Below, in pieces: positions 51,169 to 59,435 of a stretch of 64,000 nucleotides of DNA. The translations under genes were made by a program, and so were the position numbers. The number at the start of each line of letters is the position of its first letter. The stretch's first letter is position 1. The stretch lies in the IMG/VR virus record IMGVR_UViG_3300029911_000017, positions 16,230-80,229 of that record. One strand, 5' to 3'. This stretch comes from a virus. Below the pieces are notes generated by a model, which saw nothing but the letters and a program-made list of their open reading frames with translations, was not told where the DNA came from and ran no database searches.

Positions 51169-52128
51169 TTATACAAAATCAACACGGAAAGCACCTTTTG
51201 GTCCACCTATACTCATGCCCACGTTCAAGTACTGGAAGAACTGTAGGAAAAACGCCTTAGTCTCCATAAATACTGTTAACGGTTGGAGACGGAAGTATTT
51301 GCCTAGAAATTCCTCAGAACTGAAGAAGTAGATAGTACCATCAGGAACCAATTCACGTTTAATAGTCATGATAGTCTTGATACCGAGAATAGAAGGAGGA
51401 GGAGTACCCTCTAAATAAGCACGTTCAGCTTCATCACCACCAACTTCACTACGTTCAAACTTCAAGAAGTCAGCCATAGTTACGTTGTTAGCAAGCATAA
51501 CACCCTTACTAGAAGCACCATCAGGTTGGAGCGGTCCGAAGGGAACGCGCAATCTCTGGAACGCTTTAACTGCTTCAATAAAGTTTGTTCTAGTAATACC
51601 ACCACTCAAGGTAATATAGCTAGGCAGACCAGTAGCAGTAAAGGAGTTAGCAGTATTAGCTACACCAAGGATACTGTTAACCTTTTCCAAGAGCTTACTA
51701 TCAAGTTCAGTAGCCAAGTCTTTAGTACTGTTTTCAAGCAAGATTTGGCGAATATCGTAATCATAACCACGAAGTTTATCAATATCTTTCTGGAACACAG
51801 GACTCATCAACCTAGAGAAGTAAACTGGATAACGAGTACCAGCGAATTGGTAACCATCTGGAACGTTACCTAGTGGGACTGTAACTGCCGGAGGTTGATC
51901 AGGTTCACGATCACACCATTTCACATGCAATTCAGGATTCTCACTCTTATCAAGTTCATCATTAGCGATGTCAATAGGAGTAAGGATCTTCTCTGCAAAT
52001 GAATTTTCACGGAGTTTATTACGAGTAAAGGTAAGAGCAGATTGAGCTGCTTTCTTTTCATTTCCACCCTCTAACATATCAACAAAAGTATTATTGAATA
52101 CTTTAATATCAGCAATTTTTTCTAACAT
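51169..52128 (-). CDS. Major capsid protein (HK97-type)
   Basis: 319 residues. The body from about residue 100 (YPVYFSRLMSPVFQKDIDKLRGYDYDIRQ) contains the long spine-helix region, and the end (GTIYFFSSEEFLGKYFRLQPLTVFMETK... GMSIGGPKGAFRVDFV) the P-domain strands expected of HK97-fold phage capsids. Codon choice is richer in C and G than in neighbours, with a strong AAAGGAAA ribosome binding site before the ATG and a terminator behind, all pointing to very high expression. It follows the decoration protein gene by 19 bases. Confidence 0.8.
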   Translation of the reverse strand: MLEKIADIKVFNNTFVDMLEGGNEKKAAQSALTFTRNKLRENSFAEKILTPIDIANDELDKSENPELHVKWCDREPDQPPAVTVPLGNVPDGYQFAGTRYPVYFSRLMSPVFQKDIDKLRGYDYDIRQILLENSTKDLATELDSKLLEKVNSILGVANTANSFTATGLPSYITLSGGITRTNFIEAVKAFQRLRVPFGPLQPDGASSKGVMLANNVTMADFLKFERSEVGGDEAERAYLEGTPPPSILGIKTIMTIKRELVPDGTIYFFSSEEFLGKYFRLQPLTVFMETKAFFLQFFQYLNVGMSIGGPKGAFRVDFV

Positions 52129-52135
52129 ATAATTA

Positions 52136-52143
52136 TTTCCTTT
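52136..52143 (-). promoter_or_regulatory. Ribosome binding site of capsid gene
   Basis: On the minus strand AAAGGAAA lies seven bases before ATG 52128, one of the best Shine-Dalgarno-like sequences in the window. Confidence 0.65.
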
Positions 52144-52147
52144 AAGG

Positions 52148-52768
52148 TTAGACGGTAGCAGCGAGCTTAATCGTCAGAACAGGGACATTAATTTGGGCCT
52201 TGTAAGTGTTTGATTTAGTAGTAGGTGTATAAGCTGGAAAAGCTGTATTACCTGATGCATTAGAAGCAGCATAGTCAGCAGCTTCAGTAGCAGATGTATA
52301 GTTCTGTGTAAGTGAAGAACCGGCACCAGCAATAGGAGGACCAAGTGAGCTGGGGGTTGACAATTGCAAGAACCGAACGTCTCTAACCCATCCAACCAAA
52401 GTACCAGTAGAGGTTTTCTGTACTAGACCAGGGTTATTAGTACTACCATAAATAGCAGTACCGACAGGGTAGTTAGTGAGTGAAATGACAGAAACGCTGT
52501 CAGTAGCAATATCTACTTGGTCGGTTTCAAGAATAGTATTTCCATCCAAAGAATAGAGGGCGATTTTCTGACTCTCAATAACATCACCATCTGTAGAGTT
52601 ATTGATAGCAAAACCACGAATACCATTTGAACCTGAGCCACCAGCAGTAATACTACCAGTAGTTGAATCGATGCGGCATAACATTCCAGCATAAATGCCT
52701 GAAGTAGCTGGGCCAATAAGATCGGCTTGTGCTAGCGAATGACTTGTACCTTTTCTTACGTTAATCAT
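52148..52768 (-). CDS. Capsid decoration/stabilising protein
   Basis: A 206-residue Gly/Ser/Thr-rich beta protein. The phrase GIYAGMLCRIDSTTGSITAG and GIRGFAINNSTDGD resemble head decoration proteins that bind the outer capsid lattice. It lies directly upstream of the capsid gene behind a good promoter and an AAAAGGAT ribosome binding site. Its last 70 residues are Ala/Ser/Thr-rich and could be an exposed arm. Confidence 0.7.
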   Translation of the reverse strand: MINVRKGTSHSLAQADLIGPATSGIYAGMLCRIDSTTGSITAGGSGSNGIRGFAINNSTDGDVIESQKIALYSLDGNTILETDQVDIATDSVSVISLTNYPVGTAIYGSTNNPGLVQKTSTGTLVGWVRDVRFLQLSTPSSLGPPIAGAGSSLTQNYTSATEAADYAASNASGNTAFPAYTPTTKSNTYKAQINVPVLTIKLAATV

Positions 52769-52774
52769 ATAAAA

Positions 52775-52782
52775 ATCCTTTT
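52775..52782 (-). promoter_or_regulatory. Ribosome binding site of decoration gene
   Basis: AAAAGGAT on the minus strand lies six bases before ATG 52768. Confidence 0.6.
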
Positions 52783-52859
52783 ATAAGGTTTAAAATTGTT
52801 CTCTTTTGATGAGTAGGTTATGCTGGTCAAGATAACCGACCACTTACTAGATTAATATT

Positions 52860-52888
52860 ATTTTAAGGTAATTATATAGTTATGTCAA
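52860..52888 (-). promoter_or_regulatory. Sigma-70-like promoter of decoration/capsid genes
   Basis: On the minus strand a perfect TTGACA (52888-52883) is followed after exactly 17 bp by TAAAAT (52865-52860), one base off the -10 consensus. The transcript would start about 85 bases before the decoration gene and cover the capsid gene up to its terminator. The host's main sigma factor should recognise it. Confidence 0.65.
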
Positions 52889-52909
52889 TTAATTATATAA
52901 TAAGTACTA

Positions 52910-53302
52910 TTATGAAAGAAGAAGACTTGGAGAATGCTTTTGTAGATATTTTATAGCATTTGTGAGGGTGTTAATATTCTCATCAGCCCTACTTAGTATA
53001 TAATTGCAGTTGTTATGCACAATACCTCTAACCTTGCCTGTCTTGTGTGAATGATCTAAATGAATACTTTTTAATATTGTAAAGTCTAAAGGTTTATTAC
53101 ATATAGGACAAATATTTTTCTGTTTAATTAATATATTATTATATTCTTCTAGTGTGATATTATACAGTCTTTTTAACCTACTATTTCTATACTGTAGTTT
53201 AATTTCAGGCCGGTTTCTATATTCTTTACCTCTAGCTGCAATTCTTAGTTTAACTTCAGGCCTGCTTCTATATATTTTATTCCAAATAGGGTTATTACTC
53301 AT
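52910..53302 (-). CDS. Endonuclease VII-type HNH nuclease
   Basis: The start is set at ATG 53302 (MSNNPIWNKIY), overlapping the stop of the adjacent nuclease gene by eight bases. Zinc knuckle CPICNKPL precedes the core LDHSHKTGKVRGIVHNNCN, the endonuclease VII signature. The N-terminal half has two similar short phrases (RSRPEVKLRIAARGKEY and RNRPEIKLQYRNSRL) that may be DNA-binding repeats. The N-terminal zinc pair seen in its relatives is missing, so it may be a reduced copy. It lies between capsid and head genes, like the other mobile nucleases. Confidence 0.8.
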   Translation of the reverse strand: MSNNPIWNKIYRSRPEVKLRIAARGKEYRNRPEIKLQYRNSRLKRLYNITLEEYNNILIKQKNICPICNKPLDFTILKSIHLDHSHKTGKVRGIVHNNCNYILSRADENINTLTNAIKYLQKHSPSLLLS

Positions 53303-53789
53303 TATCTTGTAAATATTTAATAGCATTTAATAACGTTTGTGGATTTTCATAAGCAAATCCTAATAAGTGATTACATTTACTATGCAAAACACCACGTATT
53401 TTGCTGGTTATGTGGTCATGATCTAGATGGGTATGCCTAGTATTAACAAGATCTAATGGTTGTTCACAAATAGGACATTTATTATCTTGTGCTTTAAGTA
53501 GACTATTATATTCTTCTAGCGTAATACCAAATCTTCTTTTTAGATCATTATTCCTACGTCTTAATTTATTTTCAGGTTTAGCATCATAGTCTATATTATA
53601 ATGTGTTATACAGAGACCTAAATGTTTAACTGGGAAATTACAACCTGCTCTTATACATACTTTTGGTTTTTCTGGTTTTATAGGTAATTCTAGTGTTCCG
53701 TGTTTCTTAAGTCTATAGTAATGTTTTTGGCAATATCCATTACTATTTACATTTTTATCACAGTCTTCAACCTTACATTTGCTTGGCAT
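53295..53789 (-). CDS. Endonuclease VII-type HNH nuclease with extra zinc motifs
   Basis: A 164-residue protein with cysteine/histidine clusters at the N-terminus (CKVEDCDKNVNSNGYCQKHY and CIRAGCNFPVKHLGLCITHY), two similar zinc-finger-like units probably for DNA binding. The C-terminal half has CPICEQPL and LDHDHITSKIRGVLHSKCN, the endonuclease VII catalytic module. A TTGACT/TATATT promoter-like pair lies just upstream. The adjacent downstream gene is a relative, so the pair probably arose by duplication or successive insertion. Confidence 0.85.
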   Translation of the reverse strand: MPSKCKVEDCDKNVNSNGYCQKHYYRLKKHGTLELPIKPEKPKVCIRAGCNFPVKHLGLCITHYNIDYDAKPENKLRRRNNDLKRRFGITLEEYNSLLKAQDNKCPICEQPLDLVNTRHTHLDHDHITSKIRGVLHSKCNHLLGFAYENPQTLLNAIKYLQDNE

Positions 53790-53797
53790 AATTCTCT

Positions 53798-53825
53798 AAT
53801 ATATCTAATTATATAATTAAGTCAA
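53798..53825 (-). promoter_or_regulatory. Possible sigma-70-like promoter of nuclease genes
   Basis: TTGACT and TATATT are separated by 16 bp on the minus strand, ending nine bases before ATG 53789. Free-standing homing nuclease genes often carry their own promoters. Confidence 0.4.
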
Positions 53826-53880
53826 ATAATATAATGAAAGAAGAAGGCTTTGAAATTAATACTAATACCTAAAAATAAGA

Positions 53881-53908
53881 AGGGTGGTTAAACTTAATTA
53901 ACCACCCT
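53881..53908 (-). terminator. Terminator-type hairpin after head genes
   Basis: AGGGTGGTTAA pairs perfectly with TTAACCACCCT over 11 bp around a six-base loop. It follows the head gene ending at 53936 and precedes the nuclease insertion, so it probably ends the scaffold-gene transcript. Confidence 0.75.
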
Positions 53909-53935
53909 CAATATATGAATAATCAATCAACCAAC

Positions 53936-54331
53936 CTATTCGTCAACCAAAGTTCTAGCACTATAACCGAAAGCAGCTTCCATTACGGGGTCGTAGGATT
54001 CAGCAGTTTTAGGTCTAGCCGCAATTCTAGCAGGTTTACCTATTTGCGCCACATCACTAGCAGCACAAACCTTTTCGAGTGTCCTTATTATATAGATAGG
54101 ATCTTCCATAGCTTTTTTAACAAAGCTTCTCTTCTCATGTTCCCCACTCAAAAAATCACTATCATATAAAACATCAGCAACCTTATTCAAAGCCATCTTA
54201 TATTTTTCTTTATTTAATTCTTGAACGGTAGCAGCTTTTATTTGATTCAACAATCTATCTTGCAAATCTTCATTTACTTCTATAGCTAACTTAATAAAGG
54301 ATGCCGCTTGATGTAAAAAATTATTATCCAT
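53936..54331 (-). CDS. Head-region protein with helical N-terminus
   Basis: A 131-residue protein that starts MDNNFLHQAASFIKLAIEVNE, resembling the F-x-K-x-A helices at the start of other head proteins in this module. The remainder is charged and helical and ends GYSARTLVDE. Overlaps the preceding small gene by eight bases. Probably a minor internal head protein. Confidence 0.6.
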   Translation of the reverse strand: MDNNFLHQAASFIKLAIEVNEDLQDRLLNQIKAATVQELNKEKYKMALNKVADVLYDSDFLSGEHEKRSFVKKAMEDPIYIIRTLEKVCAASDVAQIGKPARIAARPKTAESYDPVMEAAFGYSARTLVDE

Positions 54332-54488
54332 TAGCTTGTTTAGATAGATGTTTTACTGCACTTATATAATCGATTACCTTTAACTTTTCTTTATCTGGGA
54401 GTTTATCCAGACTATTGCTATTAACTTTGCTAGAAGTAGGTTTATTTACTTCTAGCTTAGTCTGAAGTTTATTTAACAGAGAAGGCAT
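54324..54488 (-). CDS. 54-residue head-region protein
   Basis: A frame too short for usual gene calls, starting in a TAATG overlap with the scaffold-like gene and ending inside the start of the next gene. The product (MPSLLNKLQTKLEVNK... ISAVKHLSKQANG) is basic and helical. Its exact fit between two overlapping neighbours supports it as a real gene. Function unknown. Confidence 0.7.
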   Translation of the reverse strand: MPSLLNKLQTKLEVNKPTSSKVNSNSLDKLPDKEKLKVIDYISAVKHLSKQANG

Positions 54489-55654
54489 TATTTAGCAGAC
54501 TCAGTCTTAAGTCTAGCAATAACTTCTTCCACTACTCTACCACCCCAGGAAGCAAATTTAGCATCAAGTTTAGCTTCTTCTGCCTGCTTCTCAATAGTAG
54601 TTTCATAATGAGCTACCTTGTCAGCCAGTTCTTTAGCTTTCTTTTCAGCTGCATACTTCTCATTAGTCAAAGCATTAACCTTCTGTTCAAATGCAGCCTT
54701 GATTTGATTAGCTTGTTCTTCTTCCTGTGCCTGCTTCAAAAGAGCATAGAACGCTTGGGCACCGGCTTCTTCTGCCTGCTTAACTTGCTGTTCTTCTGCC
54801 TGTTTCTGGAGTTGAGCATCATTAACATTAGCTTGCTTAGTAACAGGTTTAGGAGCAACTACTTTATTCTCATTTTCTAGTTCAGCCGCAGCAGTAGCAA
54901 TAAGAGCTTCGAAGTCTCTCCTACCCGCTTCCTTATAGATATTAGCATCTACACTAGCAGTCTTACTCTTCAAGAATTCACGAGCAAACTGTCTACCCAA
55001 CTCAAAGCTAGCTTCCTTATCCAATTCAAGTTCTTCAGCATTCTTAATAGCCTTGTCATTACCTTTTTCCTGCTTAAATTCTTGAGGATTGTGTTCGGGA
55101 TGACCTTCCTTATTCTTATTAACCTTCTCAGTCTCTTTACTAACAGAGACGTAATGTGTATCAGCAGAGGGTTTACCGGTAGCCTTACCAGCTTCACCTG
55201 ACTTCTGCATCTCATTAATAGTATCTAACAATTGCTGACCTAACTGAGCCAACTTTTCATTAGCGCCAGATTCAGCAGCCATTTTCTTACCTTCATGTTG
55301 CATAATTGTAGTAGGAGCTTCTTCTTTAGCTACTTCAGCAGGCTTAGTATTAGGAACCGCACATTCTTCTTTCTTGGCTTCCTTGGCAATTTCCGCTACT
55401 TTTTCAGGTTCAGGAGTAGGAGTGGCTTCAGCATTCTTAATAGCCTTGTCATTACCCATCTCTTGTTTAAACTCTTGAGGATTATGTTCGGGGTGACCTT
55501 CTTTATTCTTGTCTACCTTTTCATGTTCCTTGCTTACTTCTGTATAATGTGTATCAGCTCCAGGCTTACCTGTAGCTACTCCTGCAGTGGCTTCTTTCTT
55601 GATCATAGTATTAAGTTGTTCTAGAAAGGCTGCATTCTTAGTAATTTTACCCAT
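54488..55654 (-). CDS. Scaffold-like head protein with internal duplication
   Basis: 388 residues, extremely rich in Lys, Glu, Ala and Gln. Residues about 24-75 and 158-209 are near-identical repeats containing GKP-x-ADTHY, NKEGHPEHNPQEFKQE and GNDKAIKNAE. The C-terminal half is a long coiled coil (KAAFEQKVNALTNEKYAAEKK). This composition and the position two genes above the capsid fit an internal scaffold or core protein. The duplicated DNA has diverged in codons, so the duplication is not recent. Confidence 0.65.
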   Translation of the reverse strand: MGKITKNAAFLEQLNTMIKKEATAGVATGKPGADTHYTEVSKEHEKVDKNKEGHPEHNPQEFKQEMGNDKAIKNAEATPTPEPEKVAEIAKEAKKEECAVPNTKPAEVAKEEAPTTIMQHEGKKMAAESGANEKLAQLGQQLLDTINEMQKSGEAGKATGKPSADTHYVSVSKETEKVNKNKEGHPEHNPQEFKQEKGNDKAIKNAEELELDKEASFELGRQFAREFLKSKTASVDANIYKEAGRRDFEALIATAAAELENENKVVAPKPVTKQANVNDAQLQKQAEEQQVKQAEEAGAQAFYALLKQAQEEEQANQIKAAFEQKVNALTNEKYAAEKKAKELADKVAHYETTIEKQAEEAKLDAKFASWGGRVVEEVIARLKTESAK

Positions 55655-55696
55655 AATTATTATTGGTTAGTGGTTATTAGTTATTATCTAGCTTTA

Positions 55697-56497
55697 TTAG
55701 GAGGGACCTTGGGGACCAGCTGGCATTGGAGGCATTGCACCAGGACCTCCTGGGGGTGCTCCGGCAGGACCTGCTCCGGCTGGACTTGGTCCACCACCTT
55801 GGCCACTAATTGCAGCTAAAAGACTTTGAATTATTTGTTGCTGTTCTTCAGGAGGCAAGCTTTGAAGCATCTGCATAATTTGTGCAGTTTCAGCATCAGC
55901 ACCTGGAGCACCTTGGCTAGGATCACTACCAGGACCACTAGGACCACCAGGACTTGGAGGTGCACCAGCAGAAGGATCACTAGGAGGAGCACCGGCACCA
56001 GCATCAGGAGGTTGCTTAAACATTCCGGTACTATCATCTGAACCATGTGCTTGCTTCTCTCTATCAACAACATCAACTAAAAGTGAAACAGCTTCATCTT
56101 GACTTAGACCAGCTTGTTTAGCCATACCAATAAACCCTTCAGCATATTGGCTGAGTCTTGGGTCATTAGCGATGGCATTAACCTTAGACATAAATGCCAA
56201 CTTAGTATTGGTGGCATCTAGAGCAGTCTTGGTGAATTGCAAAGCTTGGGCAACATTAGCACCATTCATAAATGCTTCATTAAGAATACCATTTACATAA
56301 CTAATCGAAGAAGCATTCTTTTCCATTCCAGCATTCTTAAGTAAACTATCTACAATATCTAGTTTAGGAGCAGCTGCAGTTTTTGTTTGTCTACTAGCAA
56401 TTTGAGAGGCCTTGTTTAGAAGGGCGGCAATGTTTTGTTGAGGTACACCATTAGCCAAAGCTTGCTTAGTGAACTCTTGGACGTATAAATTATTCAT
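55697..56497 (-). CDS. Head protein with Pro/Gly-rich tail
   Basis: It begins MNNLYVQEFTKQALANGVP, a variant of the GF-x-KAA helix shared by head proteins here. Residues 1-150 are helical. The last 100 residues are collagen-like in composition (GAPPSPGGPSGPGS; GAGPAGAPPGGPG) with an embedded LQSLPPEEQQQIIQSLLAAI helix. An ACAGGAT motif precedes the start, suggesting abundant production. Possibly an inner-capsid or scaffold-associated protein. Confidence 0.6.
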   Translation of the reverse strand: MNNLYVQEFTKQALANGVPQQNIAALLNKASQIASRQTKTAAAPKLDIVDSLLKNAGMEKNASSISYVNGILNEAFMNGANVAQALQFTKTALDATNTKLAFMSKVNAIANDPRLSQYAEGFIGMAKQAGLSQDEAVSLLVDVVDREKQAHGSDDSTGMFKQPPDAGAGAPPSDPSAGAPPSPGGPSGPGSDPSQGAPGADAETAQIMQMLQSLPPEEQQQIIQSLLAAISGQGGGPSPAGAGPAGAPPGGPGAMPPMPAGPQGPS

Positions 56498-56560
56498 GAT
56501 ATCCTGTGTTGTTATAATTATAATATGTTAAATTGATTAAATCGTCAACTATTTAGTATC

Positions 56561-57433
56561 TTAAGGACCGTGGTTTATAGCACCATTAATTACGTTAGTT
56601 TCATCTTGATTAGGCTTTGGTGCATTGAATGCTCCATCAGTTAAGGCAGACAAAGGACCATGACTACCACCAGGAGCACTAGAAGGTAATTCTTGTTGGC
56701 CTAATAGTTTAGCTAGTACATGTGGGTCAATTGAAGCACCACCTAATCCACCCAAACCAGCTCCAGTCAATCCACCTAGTAAAGCTCCACTACCTCTATG
56801 TTCTTTCCCACCAGCCATAGCTCCTAAACTAGCTCCACCCAATCCACCACCTATAGCACCAGCAGCTTCAGGGTGTTGAGCTATTAATTGTTGTAATTGA
56901 TGCATATCAAAGGCGTGCTTCAATAATTTAACAGCTAATAGAGGTTGTACTCCGTTAGTCAGTGCAGTCTTTATAAATCCTCTATCAAATGCTTCTTTGT
57001 TCATGTCTTTAAGTGCTTCAGGTTTAACTATCTCTTTAATTAGTTTCTTATCTTCTTGTTCATCTCCATGTCCGATACACTCAGGACATTTACCACATTC
57101 ACAACTACCTCGCTTAACATCAATACCGGTCATGTCTTTGAATTTTTCTGGAGAATAGTGCCCATTAATATTGTTGATGTTATTACGATATTCTTCATAC
57201 CAGCCTGCTCGCTTTTCTTTATTCATCTGTTTCTTAATAGTTTTAAGTATTTCTGCTCTTTTAGGCAGTGATTTATCTATATGTCCTCTTCCCATAAAAT
57301 GTTCTACAGAGCTTGGTTTCAGTTCGTGCGCAACTTCTTCTACTTTAGGATAGCCTTTACCACTAGCTTCACCCTTTTGAACTGCATGCACAAAATTAAA
57401 GAACTTTTCTTGTTTCTGACTAGTACTAGGCAT
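56561..57433 (-). CDS. Head protein: DUF3008-like start, cysteine motif, glycine zipper
   Basis: Residues 2-45 (STSQKQEKFFNFVHAVQKGE ... AHELKPSSVEHFMG) match the DUF3008-type N-terminus seen in phage proteins. A CECGKCPEC cluster lies near residue 112, a probable zinc site. DRGFIKTALTNGVQPLLAVKLL near residues 152-173 is the shared head motif. Residues 190-235 are a Gly-zipper (GGGLGGASLGAMAGG). Gly-zipper segments can enter membranes, so a role in DNA ejection is possible. A TATAAATA box lies upstream. Confidence 0.65.
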   Translation of the reverse strand: MPSTSQKQEKFFNFVHAVQKGEASGKGYPKVEEVAHELKPSSVEHFMGRGHIDKSLPKRAEILKTIKKQMNKEKRAGWYEEYRNNINNINGHYSPEKFKDMTGIDVKRGSCECGKCPECIGHGDEQEDKKLIKEIVKPEALKDMNKEAFDRGFIKTALTNGVQPLLAVKLLKHAFDMHQLQQLIAQHPEAAGAIGGGLGGASLGAMAGGKEHRGSGALLGGLTGAGLGGLGGASIDPHVLAKLLGQQELPSSAPGGSHGPLSALTDGAFNAPKPNQDETNVINGAINHGP

Positions 57434-57471
57434 ATTGTTAATTGTAAGTGATATCTTTAATCATTTTAACT

Positions 57472-57479
57472 TATTTATA
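57472..57479 (-). promoter_or_regulatory. TATAAATA box, possible late promoter
   Basis: On the minus strand TATAAATA stands about 40 bases before ATG 57433, overlapping the end of the upstream nuclease gene. It matches the box at 49461-49468. Confidence 0.35.
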
Positions 57480-57900
57480 TATTATTACAAGCTGATAAAT
57501 GTGTTAATATATCTTCTGCAACTTTATCAAACTCTTTTAGTATGGCAGAACCTTTATATCTTAGAACAATATAATTTAACTTTTGTAATCTACTATTTAT
57601 CCTGGCATCACGAAATCTTCTTTTAGCTCCTGAATGCCATCTATCTCCATCACAATAAATCAATACATTATTATCTAAAACAAAGTCAGGAACAGAAATA
57701 TTCTTTATACTTACTTGAGATTTAAAGTTTATATTTTGTTTCTCCAACCATTCTCTCATCTTCTTCTCTATATCAGTTTCATGGTGATGGCTAGCTATGT
57801 AGAATAGAGAACCACATTTTCTAGAACAGTAGTTTTTCCATCTACCTTTTAATACTTTACCACAATTTTTACATTTAAGTTCCATATTACTTCGATTCAT
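57475..57900 (-). CDS. Vsr-like homing endonuclease with zinc ribbon
   Basis: A 141-residue protein. Residues 10-31 (CKNCGKVLKGRWKNYCSRKC) form a treble-clef or zinc-ribbon DNA-binding unit. Residues about 65-120 (PDFVLDNNVLIYCDGDRWHS ... LNYIVLRYKGS) match the PD-(D/E)xK/Vsr-type core with catalytic Asp and His-like positions. Start at 57900 overlaps the ligase stop by 14 bp; the second Met at 57885 begins after that stop and is equally plausible. A mobile nuclease inserted between ligase and head genes. Confidence 0.75.
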   Translation of the reverse strand: MNRSNMELKCKNCGKVLKGRWKNYCSRKCGSLFYIASHHHETDIEKKMREWLEKQNINFKSQVSIKNISVPDFVLDNNVLIYCDGDRWHSGAKRRFRDARINSRLQKLNYIVLRYKGSAILKEFDKVAEDILTHLSACNNI

Positions 57901-59287
57901 GCCAGGCTAGGAATGAGGGTTGGAATAAGGCCCCACTTCTCATCTGCTTACTATATCTTACATTAGCTACTCGTCCTAAATAATCTTTAGGATTGTTGTA
58001 TATATCTTTTCTAGTAGCATCAGTCAATCCACTCGCAACCTCACCTACTACTTTACTTTTAGGTGTTAAAGAATATTTAACTGCACCCACTCCTTTATTC
58101 TTCAATCTACCCTTACCTTCAGAAAATCCTCTAGCATATACATCTCTTTCAATAAAGTTCTTCAATTTAAAAGGCTCATTATTTTTTCTAGACCAGGCTA
58201 CCACACCCTCACTAGTCAACTTATTCTTACCTTTAGCTATATCCTGTATCTTCTTAACTACATTTTCTCTATCTAGATACGGTACTTCTTCAAATTTATC
58301 TTTAGGTAGGTGTTGTAGTATCTCTTGTATTTTAGCTCTTCTATTATCTGGGCCACCTTTAAATCCTACTATATCAAATATGGCAGCTTTAAGTTTTATC
58401 TTTTCCTTCTTCTGTGTATTTAATGACTTCTCAGTACTAGAATTAAGCAGCCCACCTAAAGTTTGTTCAGGTATAGCTTCACCATTTCTAATACCATATA
58501 GTTCACCTCTCAATATAGTACCAACCAATTCATCTGGTATATCCAAGTCTTGTTTATCTAGTCCGAACATTTTAAGAGTATGTATTATAGGCCTCCCAGT
58601 CTTACTAACTCTATAAGATACTACATCTACACTATTTTTATTAAGTCTAAACAAGTTCGAAGCCCCACTCAATTTAGCTGAGATTAGATGTGTCTTAGAT
58701 AGTTCTTTTAAGTCTGGATTAGTTAGAGACTTCATTTTTAATTTATTCAATGCTTCTGGATTCTTAATATACTTCTTAGCATTGGTAGGACTTGTATTTA
58801 ATGCCAACCAGTTTTTACCTTTAGTATTGATTAAGGAGAACTGTTCAGGAAACTTTCTATGTAATAAGGTGAAGTTAATCTTTTTAGGTTCAGCTTTAGT
58901 TACAATAGCACTGCCTGATTCATTGGTGGTTACTTTTCCAGCCCCATATCCACTTTTAATCTCTCCTCGAAAATCTGCATATTCTCTAGTATGTAAAGGT
59001 TGTTGGATAAATAACCTCTTCTCTCCAGGTTTAGGTAGTCCATGTTTAGATACAAAACTATGGAGTTCTTTATCTCCTAATCTAATATCATGGTGAAATC
59101 CAGCCTTCCTAGCATAATGATTTTGAACAACGAACTTAAGCTTTTTATAGAGTGGAATATCTTTTACATTTCCATAGTTGTTTCTATCTTTAATTCCAGG
59201 AGCAAAATCAGCTAGCTTAGTATAAAGAGGAACTCCACCAAATTTGGTGGAGTTCTTTATTATATCTCTTAGTACTTCAAAACTCAT
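57887..59287 (-). CDS. LigD-type 3'-phosphoesterase/ATP-dependent DNA ligase fusion
   Basis: 466 residues. Residues 50-120 match the LigD phosphoesterase domain: KFVVQNHYARKAGFHHDIRL holds His57 and Asp67, and QPLHTREYADFRGEIKSGYG holds His99, the metal-site residues. The rest is an ATP-dependent ligase: KLSGASN (Lys205, the adenylated lysine; the usual K-x-DG is K-x-SG here), RGELYG near 260 (motif III), AAIFDIVG near 301 (IV), EGVVAW...FKLK near 360-380 (V), and an OB domain with SGLTDATR and RSGALFQPSFLAWHESK. It should trim 3' ends and seal nicks. It stands among head genes, not replication genes. Confidence 0.85.
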   Translation of the reverse strand: MSFEVLRDIIKNSTKFGGVPLYTKLADFAPGIKDRNNYGNVKDIPLYKKLKFVVQNHYARKAGFHHDIRLGDKELHSFVSKHGLPKPGEKRLFIQQPLHTREYADFRGEIKSGYGAGKVTTNESGSAIVTKAEPKKINFTLLHRKFPEQFSLINTKGKNWLALNTSPTNAKKYIKNPEALNKLKMKSLTNPDLKELSKTHLISAKLSGASNLFRLNKNSVDVVSYRVSKTGRPIIHTLKMFGLDKQDLDIPDELVGTILRGELYGIRNGEAIPEQTLGGLLNSSTEKSLNTQKKEKIKLKAAIFDIVGFKGGPDNRRAKIQEILQHLPKDKFEEVPYLDRENVVKKIQDIAKGKNKLTSEGVVAWSRKNNEPFKLKNFIERDVYARGFSEGKGRLKNKGVGAVKYSLTPKSKVVGEVASGLTDATRKDIYNNPKDYLGRVANVRYSKQMRSGALFQPSFLAWHESK

Positions 59288-59430
59288 TTAATATATTGTT
59301 TAAGCCAACCAGCCCTCTTATTATATAGTTTGTTAGTGAAGTTATTATCTATACCTAATTCTGCAGCAGCTTTGAAGAAACCAGCTTTGAATGCTATTTT
59401 TATTTTATTTTCTTTAACTGACTTATTCAT
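59284..59430 (-). CDS. 48-residue protein with GF-x-KAA motif
   Basis: A small frame (MNKSVKENKIKIAFKAGFFK AAAELGI... with RAGWLKQYIK at its end) fills the gap between two head-region genes and ends in an ATGA overlap with the ligase start. It contains the FKAGFFKAA version of the motif found in neighbouring head proteins. It might be a targeting subunit for the ligase or a stand-alone minor head protein. Confidence 0.7.
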   Translation of the reverse strand: MNKSVKENKIKIAFKAGFFKAAAELGIDNNFTNKLYNKRAGWLKQYIK

Positions 59431-59435
59431 AGAGT

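Noticed and set aside
53915-54169. Forward-strand frames in the head region (also 54608-54880, 55295-55624, 57993-58616, 59554-59817)
   Set aside because: They lie antisense to well-supported minus-strand genes and read as low-complexity Ser/Phe/Leu or Pro-rich text.
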